DNA of 64,000 bases, taken from Mesorhizobium amorphae CCNWGS0123. Its GTDB lineage: Bacteria > Pseudomonadota > Alphaproteobacteria > Rhizobiales > Rhizobiaceae. The position numbers were made by a program, and so were the translations under genes. The stretch is taken from positions 4,462,001 through 4,526,000 of the forward strand of contig NZ_CP015318.1 in the NCBI RefSeq assembly GCF_001686985.1, written 5' to 3'. The number at the start of each line of letters is the position of its first letter. Within the stretch, counting starts at the first letter, position 1. The notes beneath the pieces are model-generated. The model did no database searches and was not told the DNA's origin. It saw nothing but the letters and a program-made list of their open reading frames with translations. Positions 35,095-44,690 of the stretch are shown here, one piece after another.

Positions 35095-35889
35095 ATGAAA
35101 ATCGTCACCTGGAACATCAACGGCGTTCGCGCCCGCATCGGCAACCTCACCCATTGGCTCACGGAAAGCGCGCCCGACATCGTCTGCCTGCAGGAGATCA
35201 AGACGGTCGACGAACAGTTCCCGCGCGCCGAGATCGAGGCGCTGGGCTACAATGTCGAGACCCATGGCCAGAAGGGTTTTAACGGCGTCGCCATCCTGTC
35301 GAAGCTGCGTTTCGACGAGGTCATCAGAGGCCTGCCGGGCGACGATGCGGACGAGCAGGCGCGTTTCATCGAAGGTGTGTTCTCGACTGACCAGGGCGCC
35401 TTGCGCGTTGCCTCGCTCTATCTGCCGAACGGCAACCCGGTCGATGACGAGAAGAAGTTTCCCTACAAGCTGTCCTGGATGGCGCGGCTGGAACGCTGGG
35501 CCGAGCAGCGGCTTTTGCTGGAAGAGGCGCTGGTGCTGGCCGGAGACTACAACGTCATCCCTGAGCCGATCGACGCAAAATTCCCGGAAAACTGGCTGGG
35601 CGACGCACTGTTCCAGCCCGAGACCCGGCAGGCCTTCCGTCGGCTGAAGAACCTCGGCTTCACCGAAGCGGTGCGCACCGTCACCGACAATGCTGATGTC
35701 TACACCTTCTGGGATTATCAGGCCGGCGCCTGGCAGAAGAACAACGGCATCCGGATCGACCATCTGCTCCTGTCGCCCGAAGCCGCCAATCGCTTTTCCT
35801 CGGCCTCGATCGAAAAACACGTCCGCGCCTGGGAAAAGCCATCCGACCATGTGCCGGTGGCGATCGACCTGGCGCTGCAGCCGGCCTGA
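35095..35889 (+). CDS. xth: Exodeoxyribonuclease III
   Basis: A 264-aa AP endonuclease/exonuclease of the EEP fold acting in base-excision repair. The N-terminus MKIVTWNINGVRAR, the metal ligand in CLQEIKT, GDYNVIPEPID and the C-terminal SDHVPVAIDL are diagnostic, as is NNGIRIDHLLLSP. Length is standard. It ends the erpA-VOC-xth run; the 97 bp beyond contain no gene. Confidence 0.95.
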   Translation: MKIVTWNINGVRARIGNLTHWLTESAPDIVCLQEIKTVDEQFPRAEIEALGYNVETHGQKGFNGVAILSKLRFDEVIRGLPGDDADEQARFIEGVFSTDQGALRVASLYLPNGNPVDDEKKFPYKLSWMARLERWAEQRLLLEEALVLAGDYNVIPEPIDAKFPENWLGDALFQPETRQAFRRLKNLGFTEAVRTVTDNADVYTFWDYQAGAWQKNNGIRIDHLLLSPEAANRFSSASIEKHVRAWEKPSDHVPVAIDLALQPA

Positions 35890-35986
35890 GCGGCCCGGCC
35901 GGGCGCCCGCCAGCACAGCCCGAGCGGACCTCATATCGCCACAAATCGCGCGTTTGATGCGAAATCATCATGGTGGCCGGGGTTCC

Positions 35987-36304
35987 ATGACCATCCGATC
36001 CGATCTCTGCCCGATCGCCTGCCGGCTCGTGCTGGCAAGTGCCACGCTTGCGATGGCGACAGCCACGCCGGTGCTCGCCGCGCAGGAATGCCTTGCCAAC
36101 GGCAAATCATTCCAGGTTGGTCAGGTCGCCTGCCTGACACTGGGTGACGAGAGCCACCTCGCCCGCTGCGAGATGGTGCTCAACAACACCTCGTGGACCA
36201 AGATCCACGATGATTGCCCGGCAACCAAGCCGCCGCCGGTGCACCCGACGTCGATCTCGACACCGGCGCCAGGCCGGGTGCCGGCGGAGCCGACACAGAA
36301 CTGA
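35987..36304 (+). CDS. Small secreted protein of unknown function
   Basis: A 105-aa protein with a signal peptide (residues 1-32, ending VLAA). The mature part has four cysteines (ECLANGKSFQVGQVACL, RCEMVLNNTSW and DDC), suggesting two disulfides, and a Pro-rich tail. A GGGG stretch upstream of the ATG is compatible with translation. It lies between xth and the convergent exoR. I do not recognise a named family, but the pattern is common among small rhizobial exported proteins. Confidence 0.7.
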   Translation: MTIRSDLCPIACRLVLASATLAMATATPVLAAQECLANGKSFQVGQVACLTLGDESHLARCEMVLNNTSWTKIHDDCPATKPPPVHPTSISTPAPGRVPAEPTQN

Positions 36305-36350
36305 TTTCCAGCGAGTGAGAAGTGGACGTCCTGGACCAGCGGCAGCCCGC

Positions 36351-37175
36351 TTACTGGTTGCCGCCGCCCTTGGTGAGGATGTCGTCGGCCAGCGAGATGG
36401 CCGTGCGGCGGTCGGCCTCGCCGGCAGCGGCAAACGCCTCTTCCTGCATGTTGCGGATCCAGGGCTGGTCGGCCGGTGCCGCGCGTTCAAGCGCGGCCGT
36501 CATCATCGCCAGCCCACGCACGATCTTGCCGCTCTGGAACAGAAGGTTGCCGAGCGTCGCCTGGGCGCCGGCATGGCCTTTTTCGGCGGCGAGCTGGAAC
36601 CAGCGTCCGGCCTGCTTGACGCTTGCCTTGACGCCGCCCTCGCCTTTCAGGAACATCTGGCCCATCTCGAACTGGGCGTTCGGATTGCGGTAATTGGCGG
36701 CCGCGCGCATGTAATATTCCTGCGCCGCCACTTCGTTTTCCTCGACCGGGCTGCCGGGAATGCCTTTTCGCAAATAGTCGCCCAATGCCACCAAGGCGTC
36801 CGACACGTAGCTTTCCTCGGGCGAGCCCGGCTCGACATCCTGGTCGACGATCTCTGAGAAGAACTTGAAGGCCGCATAGTCGTCGCGCGTCACGCCGTCG
36901 CCCTCGGCATACATGCGTGCGAGCTTCCAGGTGGCGCCAATCTGGCCGTTCTCGGCGGCATATTTATAGGCCTCGACCGCCTGCTCCTTGTGGCCGCTCT
37001 TGTAGGCGGAGAAGCCGAACTGGAACACCGCCCATGGGCTGGATTGCGGCTTCACGCCGGTCTTGTCGTCGAACACCTTGTCGTCGAAGGCCATGGCCTG
37101 GCCCACGGCGCCAAAGGTCGCTACCGCGACCAGTGCCGAAAAGACAGACGACCTCAACACCTCAGATATCCGCAT
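36351..37175 (-). CDS. exoR: Periplasmic exopolysaccharide regulator ExoR (Sel1/TPR-like repeats)
   Basis: A 274-aa exported repeat protein with a signal peptide ending QAMA (residue 31). Sel1-type repeats include AYKYAAENGQIGATWKLARMYAEGDGV, AQEYYMRAAAN.. AQFEMGQMFLKGEGG and WFQLAAEKGHAGAQATLGNLLFQ. The whole layout, including GLAMMTAALERA and WIRNMQEEAF near the end, resembles Sinorhizobium ExoR, which holds the ExoS/ChvI two-component system off in the periplasm and is cleaved to release succinoglycan and motility control. It overlaps the ilvD stop by 14 nt, with only a poor ribosome site of its own. Confidence 0.88.
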   Translation of the reverse strand: MRISEVLRSSVFSALVAVATFGAVGQAMAFDDKVFDDKTGVKPQSSPWAVFQFGFSAYKSGHKEQAVEAYKYAAENGQIGATWKLARMYAEGDGVTRDDYAAFKFFSEIVDQDVEPGSPEESYVSDALVALGDYLRKGIPGSPVEENEVAAQEYYMRAAANYRNPNAQFEMGQMFLKGEGGVKASVKQAGRWFQLAAEKGHAGAQATLGNLLFQSGKIVRGLAMMTAALERAAPADQPWIRNMQEEAFAAAGEADRRTAISLADDILTKGGGNQ

Positions 37176-38886
37176 AGCAATGTGTTTCTTTCGCACCGCC
37201 GGGATGGGTGACCGCGCCGTCGCGAGCCGACCCAACCGTCTGCGCATACTTCCAGATCGCGCCCGACTGATAGTCGGTCGTGCGCGCCTTCCAACTCTTC
37301 GCCCTCGTCTCCAGTTCCGCATCGGACAGATCGACCTCGATCGTGCCGTTGACCGCATCGATCGAGATCACGTCGCCGTCCTTCAGCAACCCGATCGGTC
37401 CGCCCACGGCCGCTTCCGGCCCGACATGGCCGATGCAGAAGCCACGCGTCGCGCCCGAAAAGCGTCCGTCGGTGATCAGGGCCACCTTGCCGCCCATGCC
37501 CTGGCCGTAGAGAGCCGCCGTCGTCGACAGCATCTCGCGCATGCCCGGACCGCCGCGCGGCCCCTCGTAGCGGATGACGAGAACCTCGCCTTCCTTGTAG
37601 TTGCGCTGCGTGACCGCTTCGAAGCACTCCTCTTCCGAATCGAAGCAACGCGCCGGACCCGAGAATTTCAGTTCCGACATGCCCGCGACCTTCACGATCG
37701 CGCCTTCGGGGGCAAGGTTGCCCTTCAAGCCCACAACACCGCCCGTCTGGGTGATTGGCCGGTTGGCGGGACGGACCACATCCTGGCTGTCATTCCAGGC
37801 AACATGCTGCATATTTTCGGCCAAAGTGCGGCCAGTCACCGTCAGGCAATCGCCATGCAGATAGCCGTGGTCGAGCAGCGTCTTCATCAAGAGCGGAATG
37901 CCGCCGGCCTCGAACATGTCCTTGGCGACATATTTGCCGCCCGGCTTGAGGTCGGCGATGTAAGGCGTCTTCTCGAAGATCGCGGCGACGTCGAAGAGGT
38001 CGAACTTGATCCCGGCCTCATGCGCGATCGCCGGCAGGTGTAGCGCCGCATTGGTCGAACCGCCGGTGGCAGACACCACCGTCGCCGCGTTCTCCAGCGC
38101 CTTCAGCGTGACGATGTCGCGCGGCCGGATGTTTTTGGCGATCAGCTCCACGATCTTTTCGCCGGAGGCGAAATTGAAGCGATCGCGCATCTCGTAGGGC
38201 GCCGGCGCGCCGCAGGAATAGGGCAGCGCCAGCCCGATCGCCTCGGCGACGGTGGCCATGGTGTTGGCGGTGAACTGCGCGCCGCAGGAGCCGGCCGAAG
38301 GACAGGCAGCCTGTTCGATCTCGAGCAGTTCGGCGTCGCTGATTGAGCCGACCGAATGCTGGCCGACGGCCTCGAACACGTCCTGCACGGTGATCTGCCG
38401 GCCGCGGTAGCTGCCGGGCAGGATCGAGCCGCCATAGATGAAGATAGACGGCACGTTGAGCCGCACCATGGCCATCATCATGCCGGGCAGCGACTTGTCG
38501 CAGCCTGCCAGCCCAACCAGTGCATCATAGCAATGGCCGCGCATGGTGAGTTCGACGGAGTCGGCGATGACCTCGCGCGACACCAGCGACGATTTCATGC
38601 CCTGGTGGCCCATGGCGATGCCGTCGGTGACAGTGATGGTGCAGAATTCGCGCGGCGTGCCGTTGCCTGCCGCCACGCCCTTCTTGACCACCTGCGCCTG
38701 GCGCATCAGCGAGATGTTGCAGGGCGCCGCCTCGTTCCAGCAAGACGCGACGCCGACCAGAGGCTGCGCGATCTCGGCCGCCGACAGTCCCATCGCATAG
38801 AGATAGGAACGATGCGGCGCACGCTCCGGACCGACGGTCACGTGGCGACTGGGAAGCTTGGCCTTGGAGATTACCTTGGCGTCCAT
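37162..38886 (-). CDS. ilvD: Dihydroxy-acid dehydratase
   Basis: A 574-aa IlvD/Edd family iron-sulfur dehydratase; reaction: 2,3-dihydroxy-isovalerate (or methylvalerate) to the 2-oxo acid in Val/Ile synthesis. Cluster cysteines lie in SCWNEAAPCN, GCDKSLPGMMMA and ACPSAGSCGAQFTANTM. Sugar-acid dehydratases of the same family cannot be excluded, since genomes of this group usually have several copies and no other ilv genes are here. The start MDAKVISKAK has AAGGA upstream; MGQAAPP 12 codons earlier is an alternative. The ~290-bp region upstream (38887-39176) holds only the fadL terminator. Confidence 0.85.
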   Translation of the reverse strand: MDAKVISKAKLPSRHVTVGPERAPHRSYLYAMGLSAAEIAQPLVGVASCWNEAAPCNISLMRQAQVVKKGVAAGNGTPREFCTITVTDGIAMGHQGMKSSLVSREVIADSVELTMRGHCYDALVGLAGCDKSLPGMMMAMVRLNVPSIFIYGGSILPGSYRGRQITVQDVFEAVGQHSVGSISDAELLEIEQAACPSAGSCGAQFTANTMATVAEAIGLALPYSCGAPAPYEMRDRFNFASGEKIVELIAKNIRPRDIVTLKALENAATVVSATGGSTNAALHLPAIAHEAGIKFDLFDVAAIFEKTPYIADLKPGGKYVAKDMFEAGGIPLLMKTLLDHGYLHGDCLTVTGRTLAENMQHVAWNDSQDVVRPANRPITQTGGVVGLKGNLAPEGAIVKVAGMSELKFSGPARCFDSEEECFEAVTQRNYKEGEVLVIRYEGPRGGPGMREMLSTTAALYGQGMGGKVALITDGRFSGATRGFCIGHVGPEAAVGGPIGLLKDGDVISIDAVNGTIEVDLSDAELETRAKSWKARTTDYQSGAIWKYAQTVGSARDGAVTHPGGAKETHCYADI

Positions 38887-39130
38887 ACTCGTCCTTGCCG
38901 CGGGCGGTGCGGCCTGCCCCATCGCCGAGCCTTTTGGCGCGTGTCCCGAGACATATTCGAGGTGCGCCGGGTTTATGGCGGGAAATAGGCAATGCCTCCG
39001 ACCGGAACTGTAGCGTGGGGGTTGTTCATAAAGTGTTGCTAAAACGTCACAATCGCGGAAGACCAAGGGGGTGCGGCCTTCATGCAACGCAGAGCCCCGC
39101 CGCTATGGGCGGACGGCGTCAATCCACGCG

Positions 39131-39158
39131 AAAAAGGCCGGGCGCTGCCCGGCCTTTT
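39131..39158 (-). terminator. Intrinsic terminator of the FadL-type porin gene
   Basis: AAAAGGCCGGGC and GCCCGGCCTTTT pair around a three-base loop, 19 bp beyond the porin stop codon. A/T runs on both sides would allow bidirectional use. Confidence 0.88.
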
Positions 39159-39176
39159 ATTTGAATTTTCAGAGGC

Positions 39177-40418
39177 TTAGAACTTGACCTTAAGGCCGCC
39201 AGAAATCGCCGTGACAAGGTCGTTACCGAAATCGTAGCTGTTGTCCAAACCAGCAACGTAGCCGTTCTCACCGGCCAAGGTACCGGAATGCCCACTGGTC
39301 ATGACGCCGATCGCGCCAGCCACTCGAAATTCGATGCTCGGCTTCGGCGTGTAGGCGACGCCGCCGCCAATCGTCCAGGTATCGCTCTGCGAACCATAGC
39401 CATGCGAGGTCCCGCGATCCCAGGTAAGCTGACCGGCGGCGCTCCATTGATCGTTGAACTTGTGGCCGACGCCGCCCGAAACCGTCCAACCGTCTCGATA
39501 CATCAGGTCTAGCGAGGTAACCTGTTGCGAACCAGATGCGGCGTCACCAGTAAAACAGAGCGCCGAAGGAACACCTACAGGACAGATCGGAACACTTTGC
39601 AGAACGCTCCAGTTAACCCATTTGATCGCGCCGAAAGCGAGCCAGCCTGGCGCGATGCCAGACTGCAACTTCAATTCCACCACATCCGGCATGTACTGCG
39701 TTGAGCCGTAGATCGGAAGAACGACCCCGCCGACGTTCGTCAAATCGAGCGTACCTGAGAGGTTGTCGAGCTTGACCTTCGAATTGTAGACGAGGCTAGC
39801 ACGCAATGCGATGTCGGGGATTTCGTAGGCGATACCGGCGCGCCAGCCCCAGCCGGTGGTCGACAGATCGACGCGGCCCGTGCCGCCGAAATCGGGCACC
39901 AATGGTGACACCAAGCTTTCCTTGAAGCCGTAGACCTTCTGATAGAAAACACCGCCGATAAAGCGGAGCTGACCTTTGCCCGCATCCATTTTGTAGGAGC
40001 AGGTCGCCGCGTAGTTATCGCTTTTGATGTCGGTTTCCATATTGGAAAACGCACCGTTCCAGATGCCGGGCGCTGTATGCGCACCCCAAGGTTGCGAATA
40101 GTCGACCATGCAGTCGACCCCCTGAACGATCTGGGCCTTGGCGCCGATGCGCGGCACCCAATAATTCTCGGCTCCGTCGGCCGTGGTGCCGAAGCCGAGG
40201 TCGGCCCCCCCTGGACCGCGCGCATTCTTGTACTTGCGGTCGGGCATCACATAGGTTGCTTCGGCTTCTGAAGCGAACGGAGCCGGATCAAACAAAAGAT
40301 CGATGTCGTAGCCGCCGCGCTCCAAGCCACCCGCATGTGCCGGGTGCATCGCCGCCCCCATCAAAGCCATCGAAAAGCACCCTGCCCCCAGCAGTGCTTT
40401 GAGACGCAAATAATTCAT
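39177..40418 (-). CDS. FadL/OmpP1-type outer membrane channel
   Basis: A 413-aa outer-membrane beta-barrel. A 29-residue signal peptide ends AHA, and the N-terminal plug begins GGLERGGYDIDLLFD, as in FadL relatives that start with a Gly-Leu-x-Arg segment. Alternating strands continue to a terminal Phe (GGLKVKF), the usual barrel-assembly signal. FadL proteins pass long-chain fatty acids or other hydrophobic compounds. The ATG at 40418 has GGGGAGG upstream. The 360-bp gap to valS is unusually AT-rich for this genome and presumably holds its promoter. Confidence 0.9.
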   Translation of the reverse strand: MNYLRLKALLGAGCFSMALMGAAMHPAHAGGLERGGYDIDLLFDPAPFASEAEATYVMPDRKYKNARGPGGADLGFGTTADGAENYWVPRIGAKAQIVQGVDCMVDYSQPWGAHTAPGIWNGAFSNMETDIKSDNYAATCSYKMDAGKGQLRFIGGVFYQKVYGFKESLVSPLVPDFGGTGRVDLSTTGWGWRAGIAYEIPDIALRASLVYNSKVKLDNLSGTLDLTNVGGVVLPIYGSTQYMPDVVELKLQSGIAPGWLAFGAIKWVNWSVLQSVPICPVGVPSALCFTGDAASGSQQVTSLDLMYRDGWTVSGGVGHKFNDQWSAAGQLTWDRGTSHGYGSQSDTWTIGGGVAYTPKPSIEFRVAGAIGVMTSGHSGTLAGENGYVAGLDNSYDFGNDLVTAISGGLKVKF

Positions 40419-40679
40419 AAATTCCTCCCCGAAAATACTGGTGCACCAAGCTAGAACCAATTCGGGTTAACGGCGCAACAACGAATTCGCAGGGCGTACA
40501 TGTACACCCTTGCCAAACGCATTTTCGACAAAGTGATGGACGTTACGGCACGGGCTTAAAATGGCCTCATCGACGCAAATCGGTCGAAAAAATTTGGAAA
40601 ATCGGCCCCAAAAGACCCAAAAACAGCTGGTTTTGCGGGTATTTGGCCCCATTGTTACATTATGGCAACAATGGGGCTA

Positions 40680-40719
40680 AAACATTCCGTTTACGTCAAC
40701 ATTAACGTAGCGGAATGTT
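40680..40719. repeat. Long imperfect inverted repeat between valS and the porin gene
   Basis: Arms AACATTCCG and CGGAATGTT enclose a nested pair TACGT/ACGTA, making a 40-nt cruciform. The plus strand continues TTGTTTTT. Candidate roles are a terminator or a regulator site; it lies about 260 bp upstream of the porin start and about 60 bp past the valS stop. Confidence 0.6.
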
Positions 40720-40734
40720 TGTTTTTAAGGCAGC

Positions 40735-40759
40735 GGAACGGCCGGCCAAGGCCGTTCCG
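40735..40759 (-). terminator. Hairpin after valS, probable terminator
   Basis: GGAACGGCC and GGCCGTTCC pair around six bases, about 20 bp beyond the valS stop. On the minus strand the T run after it is short and interrupted (GCTGCCTTAAA), so termination efficiency is uncertain. Confidence 0.5.
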
Positions 40760-40779
40760 GCAGGTCACGAATCTGCCGC

Positions 40780-43563
40780 TCAGCCGGCATCGCGGACGCG
40801 AGCGAGGGCCACCGAAAGCTTCTCCTGCGCCTCGCGATATTCTGTGAGCTTTTCACGCTCCGCTTCCACGATCTCGGCCGGCGCACTGGCAACGAATCTG
40901 TCGTTGGACAGCTTCTTGTGCAGGCGGGCGATCTCCTCGGTCACCTTGGCCAGTTCCTTCTGCAGCCGCGCCGCCTCGGCGGTCAGGTCGATCAGGTTGC
41001 CAAGCGGCAGGCAGATCGTCGCCTCGTTGAGCACGATCTGCGCCGAGCCCTTGGGGGCGGCATCTTGCAGCGAAATGTCACCGACCCGTGCCAGCCGCTG
41101 GATGGCGGAGGCATGGCGGTCGAGCCTCTGGTGCGTTTCCTCGCTGGCGCCGACCACCACCAGCGGCGCGACCGCTGCCGGCGGCACATTCATCTCCGAA
41201 CGCACAGAGCGGATGCCCGAGACGAGATCGACCAGCCAGTTGATGTCGGCGGCGGCCGCCGCATCCTCGAAGTCCGGCGACGGCCAGGCGGCGTGGCAAA
41301 GCAACGAAGCGCGTTCCTTGCCCTCGCCCGCGGTCTCGGCCCACAGTTCCTCGGTCATGAACGGCATCATCGGATGCAGGAGCTTGTAGATCTCGTCGAG
41401 CACGAAGGCGACGCAGGCCCGGCTCTCGGCCTTGGCGGCCTCGTCCGTGCCCATGAACACCGGCTTCAGCAGTTCCAGGTACCAGTCGCAGAACAGGTTC
41501 CAGACGAAACGATAGGCAGCGCCCGCCGCCTCGTTGAAGCGGTATGAGGCGATGCCGTCGGTGACCTCACGCGCGGCACGCGTCAGCTCGGTCAGGATCC
41601 AGCGGTTGACCGCCAGCTTGGCGTCGTTCAGCCAGAATTCGTCATTGCGCGCGACCTCGTTCATCTCGGCAAAGCGGGTCGCGTTCCACAGCTTGGTGCC
41701 GAAGTTGCGGTAGCCGGCAATGCGGGCCGGATCGAGCTTCACGTCGCGGCCTTGCGCCGCCATCACCGTCAAGGTGAAGCGCAGCGCATCGGCGCCATAC
41801 TCGTCGATGAGGTCAAGCGGATCGATGACGTTGCCTTTCGACTTCGACATCTTCTGCCCGTTCTTGTCGCGCACCAGCGCATGCACATAGACGGTGTGGA
41901 ACGGCTCCTCGTCCATGAAATGCAGGCCCATCATCATCATCCGGGCGACCCAGAAGAAGATGATGTCGAAGCCGGTGACCAGTACATCGGTCTGGTAGTA
42001 GGTTTTGAGCTCCGGCGTCTGATCGGGCCAGCCGAGCGTCGAGAACGGCCACAGCGCCGAGGAAAACCAGGTGTCGAGCACATCCTCGTCGCGGGTCAGG
42101 ATCTCGCCAGGCTTGAAGTTCTCGAGCTTGTCCTCGACCCAGGCCTTCCACGGCCCTTCCAGCGCCAGATAATATTCGATGGCCGCGGCGAGCGCTTCCT
42201 CCTCGGTCTTCTCGACGAAGACGCGCCCGTCCGGCCCGTACCAGGCTGGGATCTGATGGCCCCACCACAGCTGGCGCGAAATGCACCAGGGCTGGATGTT
42301 CTCCATCCAGTCGAAATAGGTCTTCTCCCAGTTCTTGGGCACGAAATTGGTCCGCCCCTCGCGCACCGAAGCGATCGCCGGCTTGGCCAGTTCGGCAGCG
42401 TTTGTATACCACTGCTCGGTCAGGAACGGCTCGATCGGCACGCCGCCGCGGTCGCCATGCGGCACGGTGTGGCGGTGCGGCTCGATCTTGTCGAGGAAGC
42501 CGCCGGCCTCCATCAGTTCGACGACCTTCTTGCGCGCGACGAAACGGTCAAGGCCGTCGAGTTCGTCCCAGACGGCCTGGCGCTCCGGCGTCACGTCGAG
42601 GCCAGCGAGGAAATCCTCATTGTCCTTGAGCGTAACAGCCGCGTCGGCGGTCAGGATGTTGATCGCCGGCAGCTTATGGCGCTTGCCGACCTCGAAGTCG
42701 TTGAAATCATGCGCCGGCGTGATCTTGACCGCGCCCGAACCCTTTTCCGGATCGGAATACTCGTCCGCCACCACAGGGATTTTTCTCCCCACGATCGGCA
42801 GCACGACGTTCTTGCCGACCAGATGCCGGAAGCGCTCGTCGTCCGGATGTACTGCCACCGCCGTGTCGCCAAGCATGGTCTCCGGGCGTGTCGTCGCCAC
42901 GGTGATGAAGGTCTTCGGGTTTTCCGGATCGAAGGCCACGCCCTCGATCGGATAGCGGAAATGCCAGAGGTTGCCGTTGACCTCCTGCTGCTCGACTTCG
43001 AGGTCGGAAATCGCCGTAAGCAGCTTCGGATCCCAATTCACAAGGCGCTTGTCCTTGTAGATCAGCCCTTCCTTGTAGAGCGTCACGAACACTTCGAGCA
43101 CCGCCTTGGACAGGCCCTCGTCCATGGTGAAGCGCTCTCGCGACCAGTCGGCAGAGGCGCCGAGCCGCTTCAGCTGGTTGAAGATCGCGCCACCGGATTC
43201 GGCCTTCCACTCCCAAACCTTCTCGATGAAGTCCTCGCGCGAAAGATCGCGGCGGTGGATCTGCTTTTCCATCAGCTGGCGCTCGACCACCATCTGCGTG
43301 GCGATGCCGGCATGGTCCATGCCGGGCTGCCACAGCACGTTCTTGCCGCGCATGCGCTCGAAGCGCACCAATATGTCCTGCAGCGTGTTGTTGAGCGCGT
43401 GGCCCATATGCAGCGAGCCGGTGACGTTCGGCGGCGGGATGACGATGGTGAACGCCTCCGCCCCCTCCTCCGCGCCTGCGCCGGCGCGAAAGGCGTCGGC
43501 CTCTTCCCAGATTTTGGCGATCTTCGGCTCGACGGTTTTGGCGTCGTAGGTTTTTTCAAGCAT
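40780..43563 (-). CDS. valS: Valyl-tRNA synthetase
   Basis: A 927-aa class I synthetase. HMGH stands at residues 52-55 within NVTGSLHMGHALNNT, the editing domain covers about 200-340, KMSKSKGNVIDP is the KMSKS motif, and a C-terminal coiled coil (EAARLQKELAKVTEEIARLHKKL) ends the protein, as usual for ValRS. Length is typical for alphaproteobacteria. The 278 bp upstream to popZ contain the popZ terminator. Confidence 0.97.
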   Translation of the reverse strand: MLEKTYDAKTVEPKIAKIWEEADAFRAGAGAEEGAEAFTIVIPPPNVTGSLHMGHALNNTLQDILVRFERMRGKNVLWQPGMDHAGIATQMVVERQLMEKQIHRRDLSREDFIEKVWEWKAESGGAIFNQLKRLGASADWSRERFTMDEGLSKAVLEVFVTLYKEGLIYKDKRLVNWDPKLLTAISDLEVEQQEVNGNLWHFRYPIEGVAFDPENPKTFITVATTRPETMLGDTAVAVHPDDERFRHLVGKNVVLPIVGRKIPVVADEYSDPEKGSGAVKITPAHDFNDFEVGKRHKLPAINILTADAAVTLKDNEDFLAGLDVTPERQAVWDELDGLDRFVARKKVVELMEAGGFLDKIEPHRHTVPHGDRGGVPIEPFLTEQWYTNAAELAKPAIASVREGRTNFVPKNWEKTYFDWMENIQPWCISRQLWWGHQIPAWYGPDGRVFVEKTEEEALAAAIEYYLALEGPWKAWVEDKLENFKPGEILTRDEDVLDTWFSSALWPFSTLGWPDQTPELKTYYQTDVLVTGFDIIFFWVARMMMMGLHFMDEEPFHTVYVHALVRDKNGQKMSKSKGNVIDPLDLIDEYGADALRFTLTVMAAQGRDVKLDPARIAGYRNFGTKLWNATRFAEMNEVARNDEFWLNDAKLAVNRWILTELTRAAREVTDGIASYRFNEAAGAAYRFVWNLFCDWYLELLKPVFMGTDEAAKAESRACVAFVLDEIYKLLHPMMPFMTEELWAETAGEGKERASLLCHAAWPSPDFEDAAAAADINWLVDLVSGIRSVRSEMNVPPAAVAPLVVVGASEETHQRLDRHASAIQRLARVGDISLQDAAPKGSAQIVLNEATICLPLGNLIDLTAEAARLQKELAKVTEEIARLHKKLSNDRFVASAPAEIVEAEREKLTEYREAQEKLSVALARVRDAG

Positions 43564-43792
43564 GGAAAGAGGTCCGGGCTGTCGGGATTTGCTGGGTCCG
43601 GTGTAAATCGGAAGGCAGTTGGCAAGTCAACCGCGGGCAACTGACAGACGGCGACGACCAATAGATAGTGGCGGAGCAACTCAAGGCAACTCGCGAAGAC
43701 GATCTGACTGCGTCCCGCAATCGTCAGCATCGTCGTCGGCGCGGCTTTTCGATGCCATCGTCTCAATCGATCGATCGCTGAGAAGCCTCAAA

Positions 43793-43816
43793 AAAACACC
43801 GCCCGAGGGCGGCGCC
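43793..43816 (-). terminator. Intrinsic terminator of popZ
   Basis: On the minus strand a GC-rich stem (GCCGCC with GGCGGT, loop CTCG) is followed directly by a run of six T's, 26 bp past the popZ stop. Confidence 0.75.
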
Positions 43817-43841
43817 TTGATCCGGGGATCGGCCTATAACG

Positions 43842-44690
43842 CTATTGCGCGCCGCGCGCTACGCGCTCGATTTCCTCGCGCACCAGCCGCTCGACCAGCG
43901 TCGGCAGGTTGTTGTCCAGCCAGTCCTGCAGCATCGGCCGCAGCATGTCCTCGGCCATCTCGTCGAAGGTCTTCTTGCTGCGGCTGGCAAAGGCATCGGA
44001 AAGTTCGCCGAAGGCGGCGGCAACCTGCCGGCCCGCATGTTCGGAAAGGATCGCCGGACGGGCGGCAACGGCATCGGGCTGGCGGGCCATGCCGCCACTG
44101 GAACCGGCAGGTTCGAAAAAAGGTTCATCTGCGAGTTCGTCTTCGGCGATCTCGACCTCCGGTGCGGCATCAAACGTCCGCGCCTCGACCTTGTCCGGTC
44201 TGGCCGTACCCGCAACCTTCGCCGTTTCGCCCACGGCCGCAATTTCGCGCCGCCAGTCGGCTACGATGGCATCGCTGGTTTCGGCGGCAGGCGCCGGCTC
44301 GTCCGAACCCGGCTCGCCGGCGATGCTGGCGCTCACTTCGGCAAGCGTCGTGGGCGCCTTTGGCGTGACCGGCGGAGCCACCTCCGGGCGCACCTTCGTT
44401 TCCATGCGGGCCGTTTCCATGCGGGCTATGACCGGCTCTGCCGCCAGCTGCGCCTGCACCTCAGCCAGCGAAACCGGCTTCCTGGTCTCTGCTTCGGCGC
44501 GCAGCTCGGCTCGGAACGCATCCACTTCCGGCGCCGGCGGCGCCGCTGGCGCAGGCTGGAGATCCTGTCGCAACTCGCCGGCATCACCGGGCTGCTTGCG
44601 GCCGGTGTCGCTGTCTTCGATGATCCTTCTGATGGAAGCCAGTATTTCTTCCATGGAAGGTTCGCGCTGAGCGCTGCTTGCCGTTGCCAT
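43842..44690 (-). CDS. popZ: Polar organizing protein PopZ (DUF2497)
   Basis: A 282-aa protein with both PopZ hallmarks. The short N-terminal binding helix is MEEILASIRRIIEDSD (near residues 13-28). The C-terminal oligomerisation region is SRSKKTFDEMAEDMLRPM followed by LQDWLDNNLPTLVERLVREEIERVARG. Between them lies a Pro/Glu/Ala-rich disordered stretch. PopZ forms polymers at cell poles and tethers ParB-bound origins. Start ATG 44690 is chosen; an in-frame GTG lies two codons earlier. In this order it commonly precedes valS. Confidence 0.93.
   Translation of the reverse strand: MATASSAQREPSMEEILASIRRIIEDSDTGRKQPGDAGELRQDLQPAPAAPPAPEVDAFRAELRAEAETRKPVSLAEVQAQLAAEPVIARMETARMETKVRPEVAPPVTPKAPTTLAEVSASIAGEPGSDEPAPAAETSDAIVADWRREIAAVGETAKVAGTARPDKVEARTFDAAPEVEIAEDELADEPFFEPAGSSGGMARQPDAVAARPAILSEHAGRQVAAAFGELSDAFASRSKKTFDEMAEDMLRPMLQDWLDNNLPTLVERLVREEIERVARGAQ

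Noticed and set aside
41752..43644. 630-aa plus-strand open frame
   Set aside because: Antisense of valS, which has every synthetase motif in the other strand.
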